Source: Todiramphus chloris collaris
Lineage: Eukaryota > Chordata > Aves > Coraciiformes > Alcedinidae
Direction of reading: 5' to 3'
Assembly: GCA_025345505.1 (NCBI GenBank)
Contig: JANVCC010000056.1
Coordinates: 1,171,049 to 1,235,048, forward strand
DNA: 64,000 bases
Shown here: in pieces, positions 38,801-53,800 of the stretch
How positions within the stretch are numbered: the stretch's first letter is position 1
How the letters are laid out: the number at the start of each line of letters is the position of its first letter
The notes under the pieces: model-generated
The model's input: the letters and a program-made list of their open reading frames with translations, nothing else
Database searches by the model: none
What the model was told of the DNA's origin: nothing
Program-made: the position numbers and the translations under genes

Positions 38801-41800
38801 CAGGTGGTTCTCTTGTGAAAGTAAGATTTCAAGCTTTAGTGTTTTCAAAACTAGTGTGCTTTAATGAAATGCTCTGGGTTTGATGACTTTGAATATTTAT
38901 ATGCAGAGGATTCACTTGCCTAATCCAGGTTTCTGGTGCTAGTTTAAATGGTATAATGTACCCTTGCCACTTCAGAGTGAGAAGGATCTTCTGCGTCCTG
39001 TGTCATGCCTGCTGACCCCATGTGGAGGACTCATTCTGAAGTGTGTCAAGTGCTACTGGATGCCTGTTCTTAAGCACCTGAGTTGATGTCTTTGTGTCAG
39101 AAACATTTCTAATAAACTGTGTCGTGTTCATGTGGTGTTTCTTAGAAGAAAAACTACTTAATTTGAATCTAATTCTTTTCTTAAGAACTTTGAATTGCTG
39201 CTTCAGGTTCTGTCTTGCGGATACACCACAGGGGTGAACAGAATCTCAAATTTCTCAAATGAGAGGAAAACAGTATCTACCTCTTTGAACAAGTCAGTGT
39301 TTTATAATGATCTCATGTGGCTGGAGCTCACATAGAGGTGGTATATGGTTGCTGTCCTGTTAATGAGATGTAGTTGATACGGGATTGGAAGATGACAAAA
39401 GTATTATCTAAACCACTGCTTATGAGCTAAAAGTGAAGGACTTTGTATTTTTAAGCTCTGATTACAGTAGTTAACATGCAGGAGAAGTGCTTCATTTTTA
39501 GCATTCATTGGTATTTAGATCATTCATAACTCAAATTTCTTCCCATAAGTACTCCTTGTATTTCTTGTTTGCTTGTGTCTTCCATAGGCTTAGAACAACT
39601 TTTCTGAGAGCCTGCGTGAACTCTTTTGTAACAGTTTAAAAATTTATTTGCATTGTAGAGCATTTTGCTCTAGCACAGTGATTTGGAGTTCTGTGTTAAG
39701 GTTTGTGAATGTGAGCCACACTGTGCTTTGCTAACAGCACTGTCTAGCACAAGAGGCAGAGAACCACATGCCATTAGAAGACTCTTAGTTCTCTTGAACT
39801 AGTTTAGAGACTTGGCTTATTCTGAGAATGAAAACCATGTCAGAATTTAGGAAATTTCTTTCCAAACTGCAGGTCCTCAGAATTAATTTTAGAATTTTTT
39901 TTTTTTTTTTTTCATTCTTAATGAAACTACGAATGAAAACTTTAATTAAAAAAAAAGCAAAACAAAAAAACCCACCAAAACTGGCACTGCTGATTAGTGT
40001 AAACTTTCTCCATGCTACCCTTCCAAGTAGAGCAGGAGAATTCAGGCTGTGGCATACTCACTCTGCTGCAGCAACACCAAAACTTCAGAATCTTGATACC
40101 TTCAAAATATGAAGTGTTTTGTACATCAGGGAAGTCTGTGGGAGGGAAAGGAAGAACAGTTAGCATCACCAAGGGTACTGTCAGTCAGATATTGTTAGCT
40201 GCATTTGCTAATCCTGTGTCCATTTCTTTTGCTTGGGTTGAACACTGAAAACTTCCTATGGTGATGTGAGACAATAGACATTTTTTTTTCTTTATTTTGC
40301 ATTTGTTTGTAAGTTAAGGATATCGCAATTTAAAATTACAAATGAAGCATACTGCAGGTTAAAAAACAAACCGTATTTAGCAGGTAATGTAGTTTCAAAT
40401 AGTTTTGTGCTGTAGGACTGAAGAGGTAGCGTGGTAACTGAGATAGGAATTAATCTAGAGGATTTTTGAGGGAGGCCGTCATAGGGGTTTCCTCCTGTTT
40501 TTGTCCACATGAATAGTTCTGGCTGAGAAAGTGGTCTAATTTTCACATTCTGCTTGACTTTGGAGATGAAAAAAAGACACTTTGTTAAAGGAATAGAGGT
40601 GCTCAATGGTGAACTTCTTGAGTATGGAACATGAAGTTTCACGAAGAGATGAATAATGAAAGGGGTGAGTTTAAGAATGAGAACAAGCAAGTTAGAGCAA
40701 GCTGTGGTTGCTCTGCAAGCTAGCATATTTTATACCAAATAATTCTGAGTGGTGCAAATCAGTTTGAGTTACTACTTTCAAATGTACTAAGGAATAAAAT
40801 ACTGGTAAGTAGCTAAGTATCTGGTATGTTCCTCCGAACTAGCCTGCTATCAGTGATTTGGACAAGTTTGATCTGTAAAGCTTTTGCTTTCCTCCTCAAC
40901 TGTCTAATCGCACAAACTGCTTATTTATATATGTTTGATTTTTTGTTTTTATGTAACTTTAAAGGAATTTACTAACTAGTAAATCACAGCCATTGAAACT
41001 GCAGTTTCACCTCCAAAAATTGAGACGGGCTCATATATTTTAGTAGTACAAAGAGAATTATTTCAATTCTAGCACATATCAGCAATGTGTCTAAAATACT
41101 AGAATTATTTTAAAAATTTTAAAAGTTTTTTGTTGTTTTTTTTAATCTAATGATTTTCCTTACCTCCAGTTGTGAGAGCATTTGGATATTGGAACTGTAT
41201 TTCTGTGACGTTAGTGCCTTGGCTCTGAACTGCTGCTGTTTTAATGTGTTGTGACACATTAGAAGTTAATAGTTTAAGCAAGTCAAAGTACAAAATCCAG
41301 TGATACTGGAGAGAGGTTTTTCTTTGTTATTTTAAATGATTGGAACTGATGTTCAAGGCAATTTTTGTGAAATGTAATTAGTAGCAAGAGACTTAACAGA
41401 CAAAAATGTTAGTTCATTCCTTATTTGCTCAAACCTAGGGTACGTGTTTCTGAGGAAGAGGAGTTGTTCAGGGTTCCTATATCTTCATTGCATTAGGCTG
41501 GTCTGAGTGAGCTTCACTGCTGTGTAAATTCCATCTTTGTTTTGTTGCAATATTTGGAGGAGTATTTTTATGGTTAAGGCTAGAAGGGACAATTCTGATT
41601 GCACTATGTGGACAGATTATAGACTTGCATTCAGTAATAACTTCATATTGCCAATAAATAATGGATAAACTAAGCACCCTGTAAGCAGAGTAACTGTCCT
41701 GCTTACAGTGGGGGGAATAATGACTATTTGCTACTTATTTCATTGATTTGATTGTCTATACAGTCTCTGTTTTACTTGCTTTTTTTTTTATGTGGTGACT

Positions 41801-44800
41801 TTCTTTGTGATTCAGTAACTGTAAACAAGAAAAGCTAGCTATTCTGAAAATAGATGGTCAGGGTCGCTCACTAAATACAGAGTTACTGTGAAAAGAGATC
41901 TGCTGATTAAATTCCTATATTTCACAGGAAGGTCAGAGGTATTGGATTATTTTGAAGCTGTAAATACAACAACAGGTCTGGTAGTTAGGGAGAAATATGT
42001 GAAAAGTAAAATTTGTAGTATCCTGGAAGAGCAGAGTTTGATATTATAGATCACAGGCTATGTCTTCAAAAGAAAGGATAATGCACAGTACATGTAGTTG
42101 AGCCCTTTGCTCTCTTTTATCAGACAGAATTGTAAGAAAATTTACATCTTAACAATATTTTTCAAGATTGAACATGTTCTATTACAGAACAAAGAAGGAA
42201 ACAGTTTTGGTTTTCTTGTAATTGTGGATTTTAACTGATGTTTCTAACAATTTCTCCTAGTTTTTTTGCTTACTAAATTTAATGTGCTTTTAGAAATATG
42301 CTTACTATTAGAAAAAAAAGTACATTTGTCACCCTGTGAATTGACAGTCTTCAGGCAAACACTTCTTCTGTTTGCATTAGATAAACTGGAAAATCTGGAG
42401 GAATATTAATAGAACTCAGCAGCTGAGCTATGAATAGCGTAACATTTTCGGTTTTTGTCAATCATATTTAGGCTTGATCGTCTCTTTATTTTACTGGACA
42501 CCGGTACAACACCAGTAACAAGAAAAGCAGCTGCACAGCAACTTGGGGAAGTAGTGAAACTGCATCCTCATGAACTGAATAATCTCTTATCTAAAGTAAG
42601 CAATTTTTTTTAAGTACTTTAATGGTGAGAATAAAACTAGTTTAACGGGCTGTGGGTTCTGTGGGAAGTATAAAAAGCACAGTAATTTTGTGTTCTTTGA
42701 AAGCACGAGGCTGAATATTAGAATACTTCTGTTAAGCCTGCTGTTTTGTGAGCTTCTGAAACTGTTACATGTGTGAGGTTTCGCTTTGCATTCAGTATTG
42801 ATGTTGAATGTCTGATGTAAGTTCAGATACTTCTCTAGAGAGATGCTCTACTGCCTTATGAACATTTCTGCACCTGCCTTTAAAGATTGCTACTTGTGTG
42901 AAACAGCACTGAAAATAAAGGAGGCTGCATGTCTCTGAGTGATGGAAAATGGAAAGAGATTTCTATTAGTTTGAGACTTCAATCTGGTCAAGTCTAGTAA
43001 AGCCACCAAAAATAGTCTGTATCTGACAGCTAGAGATGGCTGAGTGACCTCAGTTCTGCTCCTGTTGAACAGGTGTCCTCACCACAATTGATGGTATCAA
43101 CAGATTGGCCAAGAAAATCACAAATATCAAACCACTTTCAGAGAAAGAAATATTTTTTCCAGATTTGAGAGACAGTGGTAAATCACTTTAGAAGAGCATA
43201 TGTTGCTTCAGACGACCCATGCTGTCTCTCTTCTTGCGTTAAATGACTTCAGAGATTTAAGGTCTGTTAATCTCTTTTGAACATTTCCTTTGAGAAAGCA
43301 AAACCCAAAAATCTCAAGCTTTGTTCAGTACCTTGAAGAAATTAAGGTTGAGTTTGATGGAACTAAATATATCTTAAAAATTCTTAATGTCTGGCTATGG
43401 CAAGAACTTCACTAAGCAGAGAGCAATATAGAGATTGGATTTCTTTGATTTGGTTTTCATCCTTTATTTTTGTTGTTTTCAGTGTTGTCTTAATCTATAG
43501 CATTAAAAGTATGTTTTAATGGAGCATAACAACCGATAGATTTTCTGAAAGTACATTTTAAGCAAATACTGATTTCTTTATTAATCTCTCCTTAAAGGTG
43601 TTAGTGTATTTAAGAAGTACGAATTGGGATACTCGTATTGCAGCTGGCCAGGCTGTTGAAGCAATAGTGAAAAATGTACCTGAGTGGAATCCAACTCCAA
43701 GATCAAAACAAGGTGCTTCTTGAATATGTAGAGTTCATTGTTTATCTGATGCAAACTGACTGTAATATGAGACTTTTTGAGGCAACTATGTCATTCTGGG
43801 TTTTTTTTAGTATAGACTTTTTTTTTGCGTGGAATGTAGGTAAACATCTTTGGTGTTGTGTTCATGCTCAATTACAATGATGTGTCTGACCTTTGTTTCT
43901 TGTAAGATTCCTGTGCTTGTGCTCTGTACCCTCATAAAGCTTTTATAAATAAAAGGAATAATTAGTGAAATAGCAAAACTTTTAACCAATCAACTTTGTC
44001 GTGATATTTTGCAGGCATTCTTTTTTGTTCACTTGCTCAAAGAACCTTTCTGAGGGAGGTGAAAAGGCAGCTTGCTCAAATCTATTCTGTTTCTACTCAA
44101 GTTTGCATCTGAAATTGTCATGTTATGGATGTTAGAGTTGCTTTTATTATCAACTTATGGACCTATTGTCTAAACCCATTTGCACTGTCTATATTCACAA
44201 CCGTATGTGGCACAGGTTCCAGAAATTCACTAACTGTTAAAAAAAGCAACACCAAACAAACAAAACCACCAAACCACAACAGAAAAAAACACCCATAAAA
44301 CTCATCTGTTTTGAGGTGATTTTATATTTGTTTCACTCATTGTCTCCTGGTTCTGTTGCTACAGAATTTGATGAGCAAGTTCTGCATTTGCCTTATCCAG
44401 TTCCTTTATGATTTTTGTAAACCATCACATTTCTCTCCTCCAGCAACTTCTCTCCAGATTGAAGAGTTGCAGTGTCTTCAGTCTTTCCTCTTAAGACAGC
44501 TGTTTTGTCTTTTTGATAGCTTTTTTCCTTCTTTGTGCTTTTACTTGCTCTTGTCCTTCTTGAGATGCGCAGAACTGCACACAGTGTACCTACCTCTCTA
44601 GAGTTCCGGTATTTGTACATAGTGACAAAACGATGCATTTTGTCATGTTTTCAGCATAGTTTCTGCTGATACCCAGTAGTTAGTTGGCTCTTTGGCTGTC
44701 ACTGCCCAATGAGCTGGTGAATACAGAAAACTGTCAGAATTGCCTCCAAATTCTTTATTGAGCATTAACTGCCAGCTCTGAACTCAGTATGGTTTAGGTT

Positions 44801-47800
44801 ATTCCTTTTGCACCCTATCTGTTCCAAGAGTCCTCCTTAGATTCTTTAGTGCCATTGTGACTTTTGGTTACCCGAAAGAGCTTAGTGTCATCTACATGCT
44901 TAGAGAAGTGTAATGAAATCTCCTTCCCATTGGTAAAGACTGATAGAATTTGTTCCACCACTGATCCCTGAAGGACTCCAAAGCTAACTTTTATCTGTCT
45001 GTAACCACTTCACCAAAAGCTTTTGAGTATATTGTGTCCACTGGATCCCCTCTATCCGCTTTTTGGAGCTCTTTAAGGACACTGATAATCAGGTTATGAG
45101 AGGTGTTTCTTAGGAGGCATTCAGACTTTCTCAGTAAATCATACATATCTATATACTTAACTTTATTTATAGACTCTACTTAACATGGAACTAGACTAGT
45201 GAAATTAACTTCTATCCAAGAAATACTTGCAGCTTTTGTACATGGAAATTGGGCAACCTGTCAGTCTTGAGTATAGCAGCTCTTTTGAATGCATTGTCCA
45301 GTTCTTGCATATTTGCCTAGCAAATAAGAAATTGAAAAGGTAATTACATGTGTTTGAGAAAATGTACCATTTGAGAGGGCACGCTGACTATGCAGATATT
45401 TGTTTCTTTTATTTCAGTTAAATTGTTTGATACTGTCAAATACACATTTTACAGTGGTCTGGTTGCATTTAGATTCTTAGGCTTGCTCTAAATCACTTCT
45501 GTTTTTGTATTTGTGTAATGAAATGTTAACTTCATGTCTGAAGAAATAAATGTAGGTGGTGTTTATTTTGTACAGTGTTTTGTGCACTTACTCATGCTAC
45601 TGTAAATGAACAAAATTCCATAAATAAGTGTGTGTGGAATTAAACACACCAATCTAAATGCTGTGTTTCTTGTAGACAACAACTGTCTTTTTACTGCTGG
45701 TTGTAATTCAGGATGTGAACGTGCTGGATTATGTAGGAATAGCCAATCTTTTTGGATACTAAACTGCATGTGACTAAGAGCCACAAAACACACTAATCTT
45801 TGAGTGAGGGGAGGGAGTACTTTGGAAGTGAATTCATAACCAGGAAATGGTGAGATGCTTTGTGAGGAACAAATCTCTTCTGTATTAATATTGAACTGCA
45901 CTGTACCTGCAGCTGGATTTGAGAAGAGCTGGTAACTAGTCTTCAGCAGCCCTTGGTAACTGACTTTCTCCCGTACCTGTTAGGACCACTCTCCAGCTTC
46001 CATACCAGAGATGTTTGGCTGTTGGTGATGTAGTATTGGCATGATACTTGTCTGTGCTATATGTGAGGTATATGCTGTTCAAACTGCAAATTGTCTGTGT
46101 GTGTACAAAGACCAAGTGGTATGTCTATGTTCAAGATGTTAAAAAGCTAAATTTATCAAGGGAGAAAAAGTAAATCTTTTTTCCCCTACTCAGTTAAGTA
46201 AGCCTTATCAGTCTTTGTGAAGCAGAGCCTTTACAATTAGTGAATCAAAATGCCATATATCTGATGATTCCTTTGAAAGAGAGAAGTTTTCTTCCTCTTT
46301 TCCTCACTTAAACTTCTGCAAGAACTGCGAACAAAAATTTCATTGCACTGTTCTTAAATGTTCTTTCCAATGTCCTATCTAGAACCAGGCTCAGAAAGTC
46401 CTGTGGAAGATTCACCTTCAACAGATCGGTTGCGTTTTGACAGATTTGATATATGTCGGTTGTTGAAACATGGGGCGTCTCTTCTTGGATCTGCTGGGGC
46501 AGAATTTGAAGTCCAAGATGATAAATCAGGTATATTTTTATATTTTACTTGCAGACAAGGGAACTTAATGATTTGAAAAAGTTGTCTAAAAAGGCAGTAT
46601 CCGGAATCTAGTCATCTGTGGTTTCTCAGAATGCTAGGAAATAATGGAAGAAATTATTCCCTAATACTGATTTTTATTATCTTCCTCACGTTGAATGTTT
46701 TGGATTGGTTTTTTGTTTTTCTTTGGGTTTTAAATTTTTTTTGTTGTTTTTGATTGGATTTTAGAAGGTATGTATTGTTTGTTTGTGTTCTCTCTTACCA
46801 GAATTAGTATGTGTACGGGGTGGGGGGGGGGGTGAGAGGAGAGTGGAAACCTGAAAGAGGGAACAAAAAGCAATATGAAAGGCTTCTGTAGAGATGCAGG
46901 AACTATCACCACATGTTCTTCATTAAAGCAGTATTCCCAAATACAGTAGTAGGATGTTGCTTATTTAAAAGCTTGAAGGTTTCAAATATAGAAAGATTGC
47001 ATGAAAAATACTATGATAAAACTGTCAAAGTTGGAAGGTAAAATATATGAGTGCCTGTGTGATGTCTTGTGTCTCAAGTGACTTGCCTGATAACTTCATG
47101 CAACTTTTTACCTGGGAGCTGGTTTCTATCAGTATAATAGCATTGAATTATTTTAATCTAAGATAAATTTTCTTGCTATTGCTCTACTTTCCTGCTCTGA
47201 TTCCAGTCTATCTTTTAGTATCTGCACCAAATGAAACAATGCTATAGATAAGAATCTGCTCTGACTGCATAGCCCTGTTTCACTTGCATGTGATGTGTTT
47301 TGTGTGGTGTGCAGGGAAGATCACTAGCTCAGCAAGTAACAGAACTTCTGTCTACTGACATACTGACACTTAAGCAGTATCCTGTCTGCTAAACTTGGCT
47401 GCTATTTTATTGCTCACCGTATTTTATTCTAGGTTAATGAGGTGTTGTACAAGTTTCCTCTCTTCTAAGGAAGTCTTACCTGCTCAGAAATCAACTACAT
47501 GGAATAGGACACTTTAGTTCACAGAAATCTGATATTCATTCCGCAATTGCACAAACAATGTTATGAATGAAAATAAATTTTTTAAAATATAAAAAAAGGA
47601 ATATTAAACTAAAAATAACTTTACTTTCTGGTTATTTTTTTTAACTGCTGGGAAGATGTTCCTTTGATTGCTTTCTCTTATGCATTTTGTAGCAGCTTTC
47701 CTTTTCAAGTATGTAGCCAACATGAATGGACAAAGAAAGTTAAATAATCTTCAGAATTAGCAGCCTTTGACATTGTTTCCTAAGATGAACTTGTGAAAGT

Positions 47801-50800
47801 AAAAATATTTTCTAGAGACTGGAAGTTATTTGTATTTCTCTGCTTGTCAGTTAAATGGAATTTATTTAAAAAAAAAAAAAAAAGGCTCATTGGTACAGAT
47901 ACAATTAACTGCTAATTACTTCTTAATCTAGTGTAGACACAGAAATTCTACCAATGCTGGTCACCTACTTACAAGTTTATGTACAGATATTTGACCAAAA
48001 CCAGCCCAGTCTCCTGCTTGGATTCCATACCACGCCCATAAAAACAGAATTAAATCTGGTAGCCCTACAAGCTACAAGATCTGTTTACTTGTAGGTTTAT
48101 TCTATTCAGGCAGTAATTTTTTTTTACTGTAAGTGTGGATGCTTCCAAAGTCTAGGTGTTCAGTAATGAAGATGTTGAAGCTTCACAACATTCTTGTTAT
48201 GTTAGCTTCTGTTAACTTTCAAAATGAGCCTTGCTTGACACGTGAAGACTGATGGTAAGATTGGTAACAGCCTCCAGCACTGCAGGAAAATTATGCTTAT
48301 CCTTCAGCCTACACTGCCATGAGGACTTAGTTTGGTCAGAAGGAAAGGAGACACCTGGATCTAGTGCATTTTACAAGGAAGAATGTTTCATAAGAAAACA
48401 GATTCAGATTCAGCCTAGCTTAATACAGGATATTGAATTGAATATCATTTGAGGGGTTTTATTGGTGGTCATACCTTCTTAGGTCAGAAGGTAAAGTGTA
48501 GGAGGAAAAGAAGTCTTTGGGTTGGGAACGACAAACAAACAAAAAACCCACCAAAACCCCAGACTACCAAAGTCAACAGATCTCCCAAGGATGCATGTGC
48601 TCAATAAGAGTGCTAGTTCTTAAATTAATTTTTTAGTGTGTTAATTTGTGCCTTTCAAAACCCTCTTTCCTAACAATTAGAGGAAAAACTGTTTTTTACT
48701 TCTGTAGACCAAGTGTAATTTAATGAGGGGAGCTATTTTCTGTTTAAAAATTGATCATGGTTTAAGTACTAGTATAGCTTCAGCAGCGCAAAAGATCTTC
48801 CTAGGAATTAGCATGATTTGGTTTAAAAGATTGTATTGATATATTATCCAAGTATAATTTAGTTCTGTAACTTTTGGTTTTCTTATGTTATTGAGCAAAT
48901 CTGCAATAATCCATCTTGTTGGAAATCTGACACATCTTCCCTTTTTCAAAACTTTTTCTAAGGTGAAATTGATCCTAAAGAGAGGATAGCACGACAGAGG
49001 AAACTGTTACAAAAGAAACTTGGCTTAGATATGGGTGCTGCAATTGGGATGAATACTGAAGATCTGTTCAACGATGAAGATCTGGACTATTCTCCTTCTT
49101 CAGTTTCACTAGTAAACAAACAACCTGTAGGTAAAACCGTGGGCTGTTTGACTGCAAGGAATAATACAGTGGGTTTACTTTATTTGTGCTTCTGCAGTTA
49201 TAATCTTTATGTTTTAAGTAGGATGATCAACATCTAATATGGTATTCTTTGGCTTCCTGAATTCTTATGCCCCATAGTTGCCTGTTAGTATCATTTGATG
49301 TCAGACTGCTGCTATGAGTTTGAAATAAAAGCTTGGGGAAGTTGAGAGAAATGTGGGTATGAGAATTTTTCAGGACCATCACTGTAAGAAGAATTGATAA
49401 TGAACAACTTCTCTTTCAGACTCTTCAGGCTGCTGAGTTAATTGACTCAGAATTTCGAGCTGGTATGAGCAGTAGACAAAAGAATAAAGCCAAAAGAATG
49501 GCTAAGATATTTGCAAAGCAAAGATCCAGAGATGCAGTGGAAACTAATGAGAAGAGGTATAATAATGAATTGGTTTGCTTTTATATCAGTTAAGCTGGGA
49601 TTGTAATTTGATTTATCTGTTGTACAGTATTTGCATCTTAACCTTTGACATGCTAATTGTGCTGATGGTGAAAAGCTTGTGTGCAATACTTATTCCCAGT
49701 AGAGCTTCGTTAAGGACCTAGCTTCAGAGGGATCTTGAAATAATGGTATGCTACAGCTTAAGATTTGTGGTTTGTCCCTGTTATTAAATATGGCTTGAGA
49801 ATAGTGCTTGAAAATGGAGGATATAAGAAGATAAGTATTAACTAAAAATTTAAGATTACAACTTTCTGATGTATGATATATTCATCACTGTAGTTTATAA
49901 TGATGTTATTGTACCTGCTGTATTTATAACAAGCAGTAATCAAAATTATCTTTCCTTGCTTTTAAGAATTCTGTATTACTTGGAAAAGGCTGTGAAGGAT
50001 TGCCAGTTTGGGACAGCATTCTGCTGTCTCCTCACTGGATTTTTTAACATGTAAACTTACGTATTTCACATATTTCAGTGTTTTGTATTCTTGTTCTTAA
50101 CATGCTTTATTGTATTTGAAGACTTCTGTTGTAGAAGTAACTACTTCCCCTAAAGCATATTTTCATTTCATAAACTTGCACTTGTTCCTTCTCAGCAATG
50201 ATAGCACTGATGGGGAACCAGAAGAAAAGAGAAGAAAAGTTGCAAATGTTGTTATCAACCAGCCTGCCACAGATTCAAAAGCACTAGTAGAAAGTGCTCC
50301 AGAGGAGGTACGATGTGTTCTGCTATTAGCAGCAAAAATCATTCCTTTTTTTTAGCAGAGCAATGTAAAATAAAACTTTTGTGCTCCCGAATTCTTTAGT
50401 CATTCTAGCATTAATAGAAATGAAAGAAAAAATGCCATTGCCAGCTTACTTTTTTATGTAATGAAGCAAATGATCTTCAAACTGTTTATAGCATTGAGGA
50501 AGAAAACACATTTAATCCATTGATAGTAGTTTGTGACCCAAATGAACCTGGGTGGGTGGATTATGGGTGTCAGACCTGGGTATTAAACTGTAGAACTGTG
50601 CTAATGGTAGGATTACACTGAGCCATAAATAATTTGCTTTAAATGTTCATGTACACTTTATTTAATCTTTGCATTGCTTTAATTAGCCCTAATTTAGAAT
50701 TAAGTTCTAGCTTTAGTAGTTGAAGATTTAAATGATTACTGTAGTCCCAGAAAAAGTTCTAAACTGAAATGTGGAAAAAGTGTAAGAAATGCTATGCCAG

Positions 50801-53800
50801 AATACAAGTAGAACATTCAAGTTTATTTGAAGAGATTTTATCTTGTTTAGTCTGTATTCTACAAAAATAAGCTTTTTCCAGACATAGCTTAGTAATTACA
50901 TTCTTATTTGCAAAATGTTTATTGGAAAATTAATTTCAGAGATTAATGATCACTGCAGGCTGAGTAGCTGCTGCTTGCTAACCTTTCAAATGCTTGTAGT
51001 GGTGTGAATTTACTCATGTTAGCCATGTAATTTCCTTTCTGCAGCCATGACAGTTTCTTTGTGGGAATTTCTGTTATTCAGAAATGCAGAATGTTTTGAA
51101 AAGAGTGATGTTTTTTACTGGACCCAATTTGATTATGTAGTGTAATTTAGAATCGAGATGTGCCTATTACATTCTTCAAAGGCAAAGTTCATAAACTTCA
51201 AGAATTACTGTGGGGGCCTTAGCATGGTTCCTGAAGGGAGGCTGAATTACAGGACATGAAAATTAGCTAACCATGTAGAAGAGGTTATACTAGTAATAGA
51301 CAAATTTCATAAGCTTTTTTAAAAGATCCAGTGCCAATCAATTAGTAAAGTTTCTGAAGTGTGGAAGAAGGTTGCTTGTTTTTTCAATTCTACCCGGTGA
51401 CAAAGAAAAGTACTTCCTGTCATTGTTATTTCCGTGTATCTAAGTGGCATACAATATAAGAAGTGTTCACCTGATCCCTTTCTCTTTTAATCTCATACTT
51501 AATTTTTTTTATTAATTTAGGCAAATGAATGGCCTCTGGAAAGCTTTTGTGAAGAGGTGTGCAATGATCTCTTTAACCCTTCTTGGGAGGTAAGACATAG
51601 GTGTAGGATCTAAGGTTTAACTATAGATTTTTTATTTTATTTTATTTTACTTTATTTTTCAAGATTCAACAGAAGCACAGAAATTGTACGTGTAGGACTT
51701 AAAAGCATTTTGCTAGATATCAAAAGCTGTGTCAATTGTAAATACAGATTACATCGCCAAGACAAATCTGCTTTTAGAGAACTGAAGTGTTTTTTAAGAC
51801 TCATTCAAAGGGGGAGCAAAAACAGTGTAGTGTATACTCAAGCGGAGAGTGGGAGAGATACAGAAAGTAGTGGTTATAAGTGAGAATTCTGTGAATTTTG
51901 AAATTCAGGCAAAATAAAAGCATGTGAACCTGTGGTCAAAATGATTAAGTAAATAAAACAGGCTTGGATTCATCAAGAGTTTGAGGAATATTGTTTGAGT
52001 CTGTTGCTGACAACAGTGGCATGTTTGTCTAATGCTAAGCTAGTAGAAAAGGTGGAGGAATCACTCTCGGTAACAGGAGTTACTACAAGTCATTAGTTGT
52101 TCTCTTCATTTATAAGAAGGACATTTAACTTTTGTAGAATGATAGTATACTAACTACAGGAACTGTATATTGGGTTGCCTAGACAACATATTTTTAAGAT
52201 TCATACCCTTTAATTCAATCCTTACACTGGTTTCCCCAAACTTCGATATCACTTCCAAGCAGCTATTTAAGTAGCTGACCATGATCTCTCTTCCTTGAGC
52301 AGAAGATGGAAATAACTGTTGTCAACTAACTTCATTTTTAAAAAAAAAAATTGAGCATTTTGAAGATTCAATGTTAACACCAATTGTAACATACTTAGGT
52401 AGCAGTTTCCATGATAGCAAGTTGGTTATGCCCATACTGACTTCAAACTTGGCAACAGAGATGGATCATACGCAGCCAGAATAATTGTTTTAGGTCCAGA
52501 AAAAGGATAACTGTATTCCTGTGACACATCACTGCATCTGAACTGATAAGCCTCACTTTATTAGAAAGCAGGCTGCTTGCAGTTGAAGCCAAAGTCCACT
52601 TGCCTTCTGGAATGCAGACATTCTAATAGTTTTCTTAGCATATTTGATATAGGGCAGACACATCTTAATTAAGGAAGTAGGTTAATACAGAATTATTATT
52701 ACAGTATGGTTTAGATGAAAAACAGGGTAAACTACATCAAAATACATGTTTATAAAATGGCCCTCTGGCATCTCTTGCAATGTCTATAGGCAGCCTGGAT
52801 GACTAGTTGAGAGTGCTTCCTCTGCTTATAGACAGCTGAAGTCAGGCAAAATGAATCCTACTACTGGTATTTCCTTTGTACATTCGTCTGTCTTGCTGTT
52901 GTTTTGTGCTTGCAGAAGCTGAGAAGTTAACTAGCAAATTCTTCCTCTTTTGGCTTGTAAAAATTAGCTCATAAGAAATCTTGGACAAAATAAATGATTG
53001 GTGTATTATGAACGATTATGATTTTAAGACTAGGCTCCCTGGCTGGTTTTGATTGGCTTGCTTGCAGCTTTTACCAACCCAGTAGTACTTACGGGGATAT
53101 GAATGCCTGCATATCATCTGAGATATTTTGATGAAGGGACTACCTACCAACTTCTAGGGTCTAGTTGTTACTGTCGTGAAATTAAATAAAATAATTTTCT
53201 GCTAGTAACAAGCATGTATATGAAGTGCCCATAAGAAAAAAGTAAGCTTTGTTCTAACCTGTGTAAAGGCCCCTCAGTGAAAACCTGGTTCAAAAGTCTG
53301 TATTTCCAACTTTGTGTATGTCTACTGTGTGGGCTTTTCTTCATTAACCAATTACTAGTCCAGTGAAGTATCAAAAATGCCAGAAACAGGTGTGTCTGTA
53401 GCACATCTTTCTACTTGTCTCCTGCCATTTCCAAAACTCATCCTAGTGTGTTCAACTATTCATAGTTGGGAACATACAAGTGGCTATAAATTGCTTTCCT
53501 ATACCACTTGTTCACTTTTTTTTTTAATATTTAGCCAAGCAAGTTGGGTTTGTAAGCTATGCAGAACAGTATTTCTCAGCAATCTGTTGTGCAGTCCCCA
53601 GAATAGTCAGTGGGAATCTGAATTCTGTTTAAGAAATAAAAAGAGTTGTAGGGAAATAATTATATAAAGTGTTTCAAGAAATACAAGAATACTGCTTTTC
53701 TGTAGCTTATAAACTTACTAAAAAGACTAGCAATATCTTTTAGTTGCTCTTTCTCTGAAAACTAGTATCTTGTAACATAGTGAGGTAAAACGAAATGAAA

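Noticed and set aside
40292-40726. Minus-strand frame of 144 codons in BTAF1 intron 1
   Set aside because: No domain, no splice-linked partner exon and AT-rich composition like the surrounding intron.
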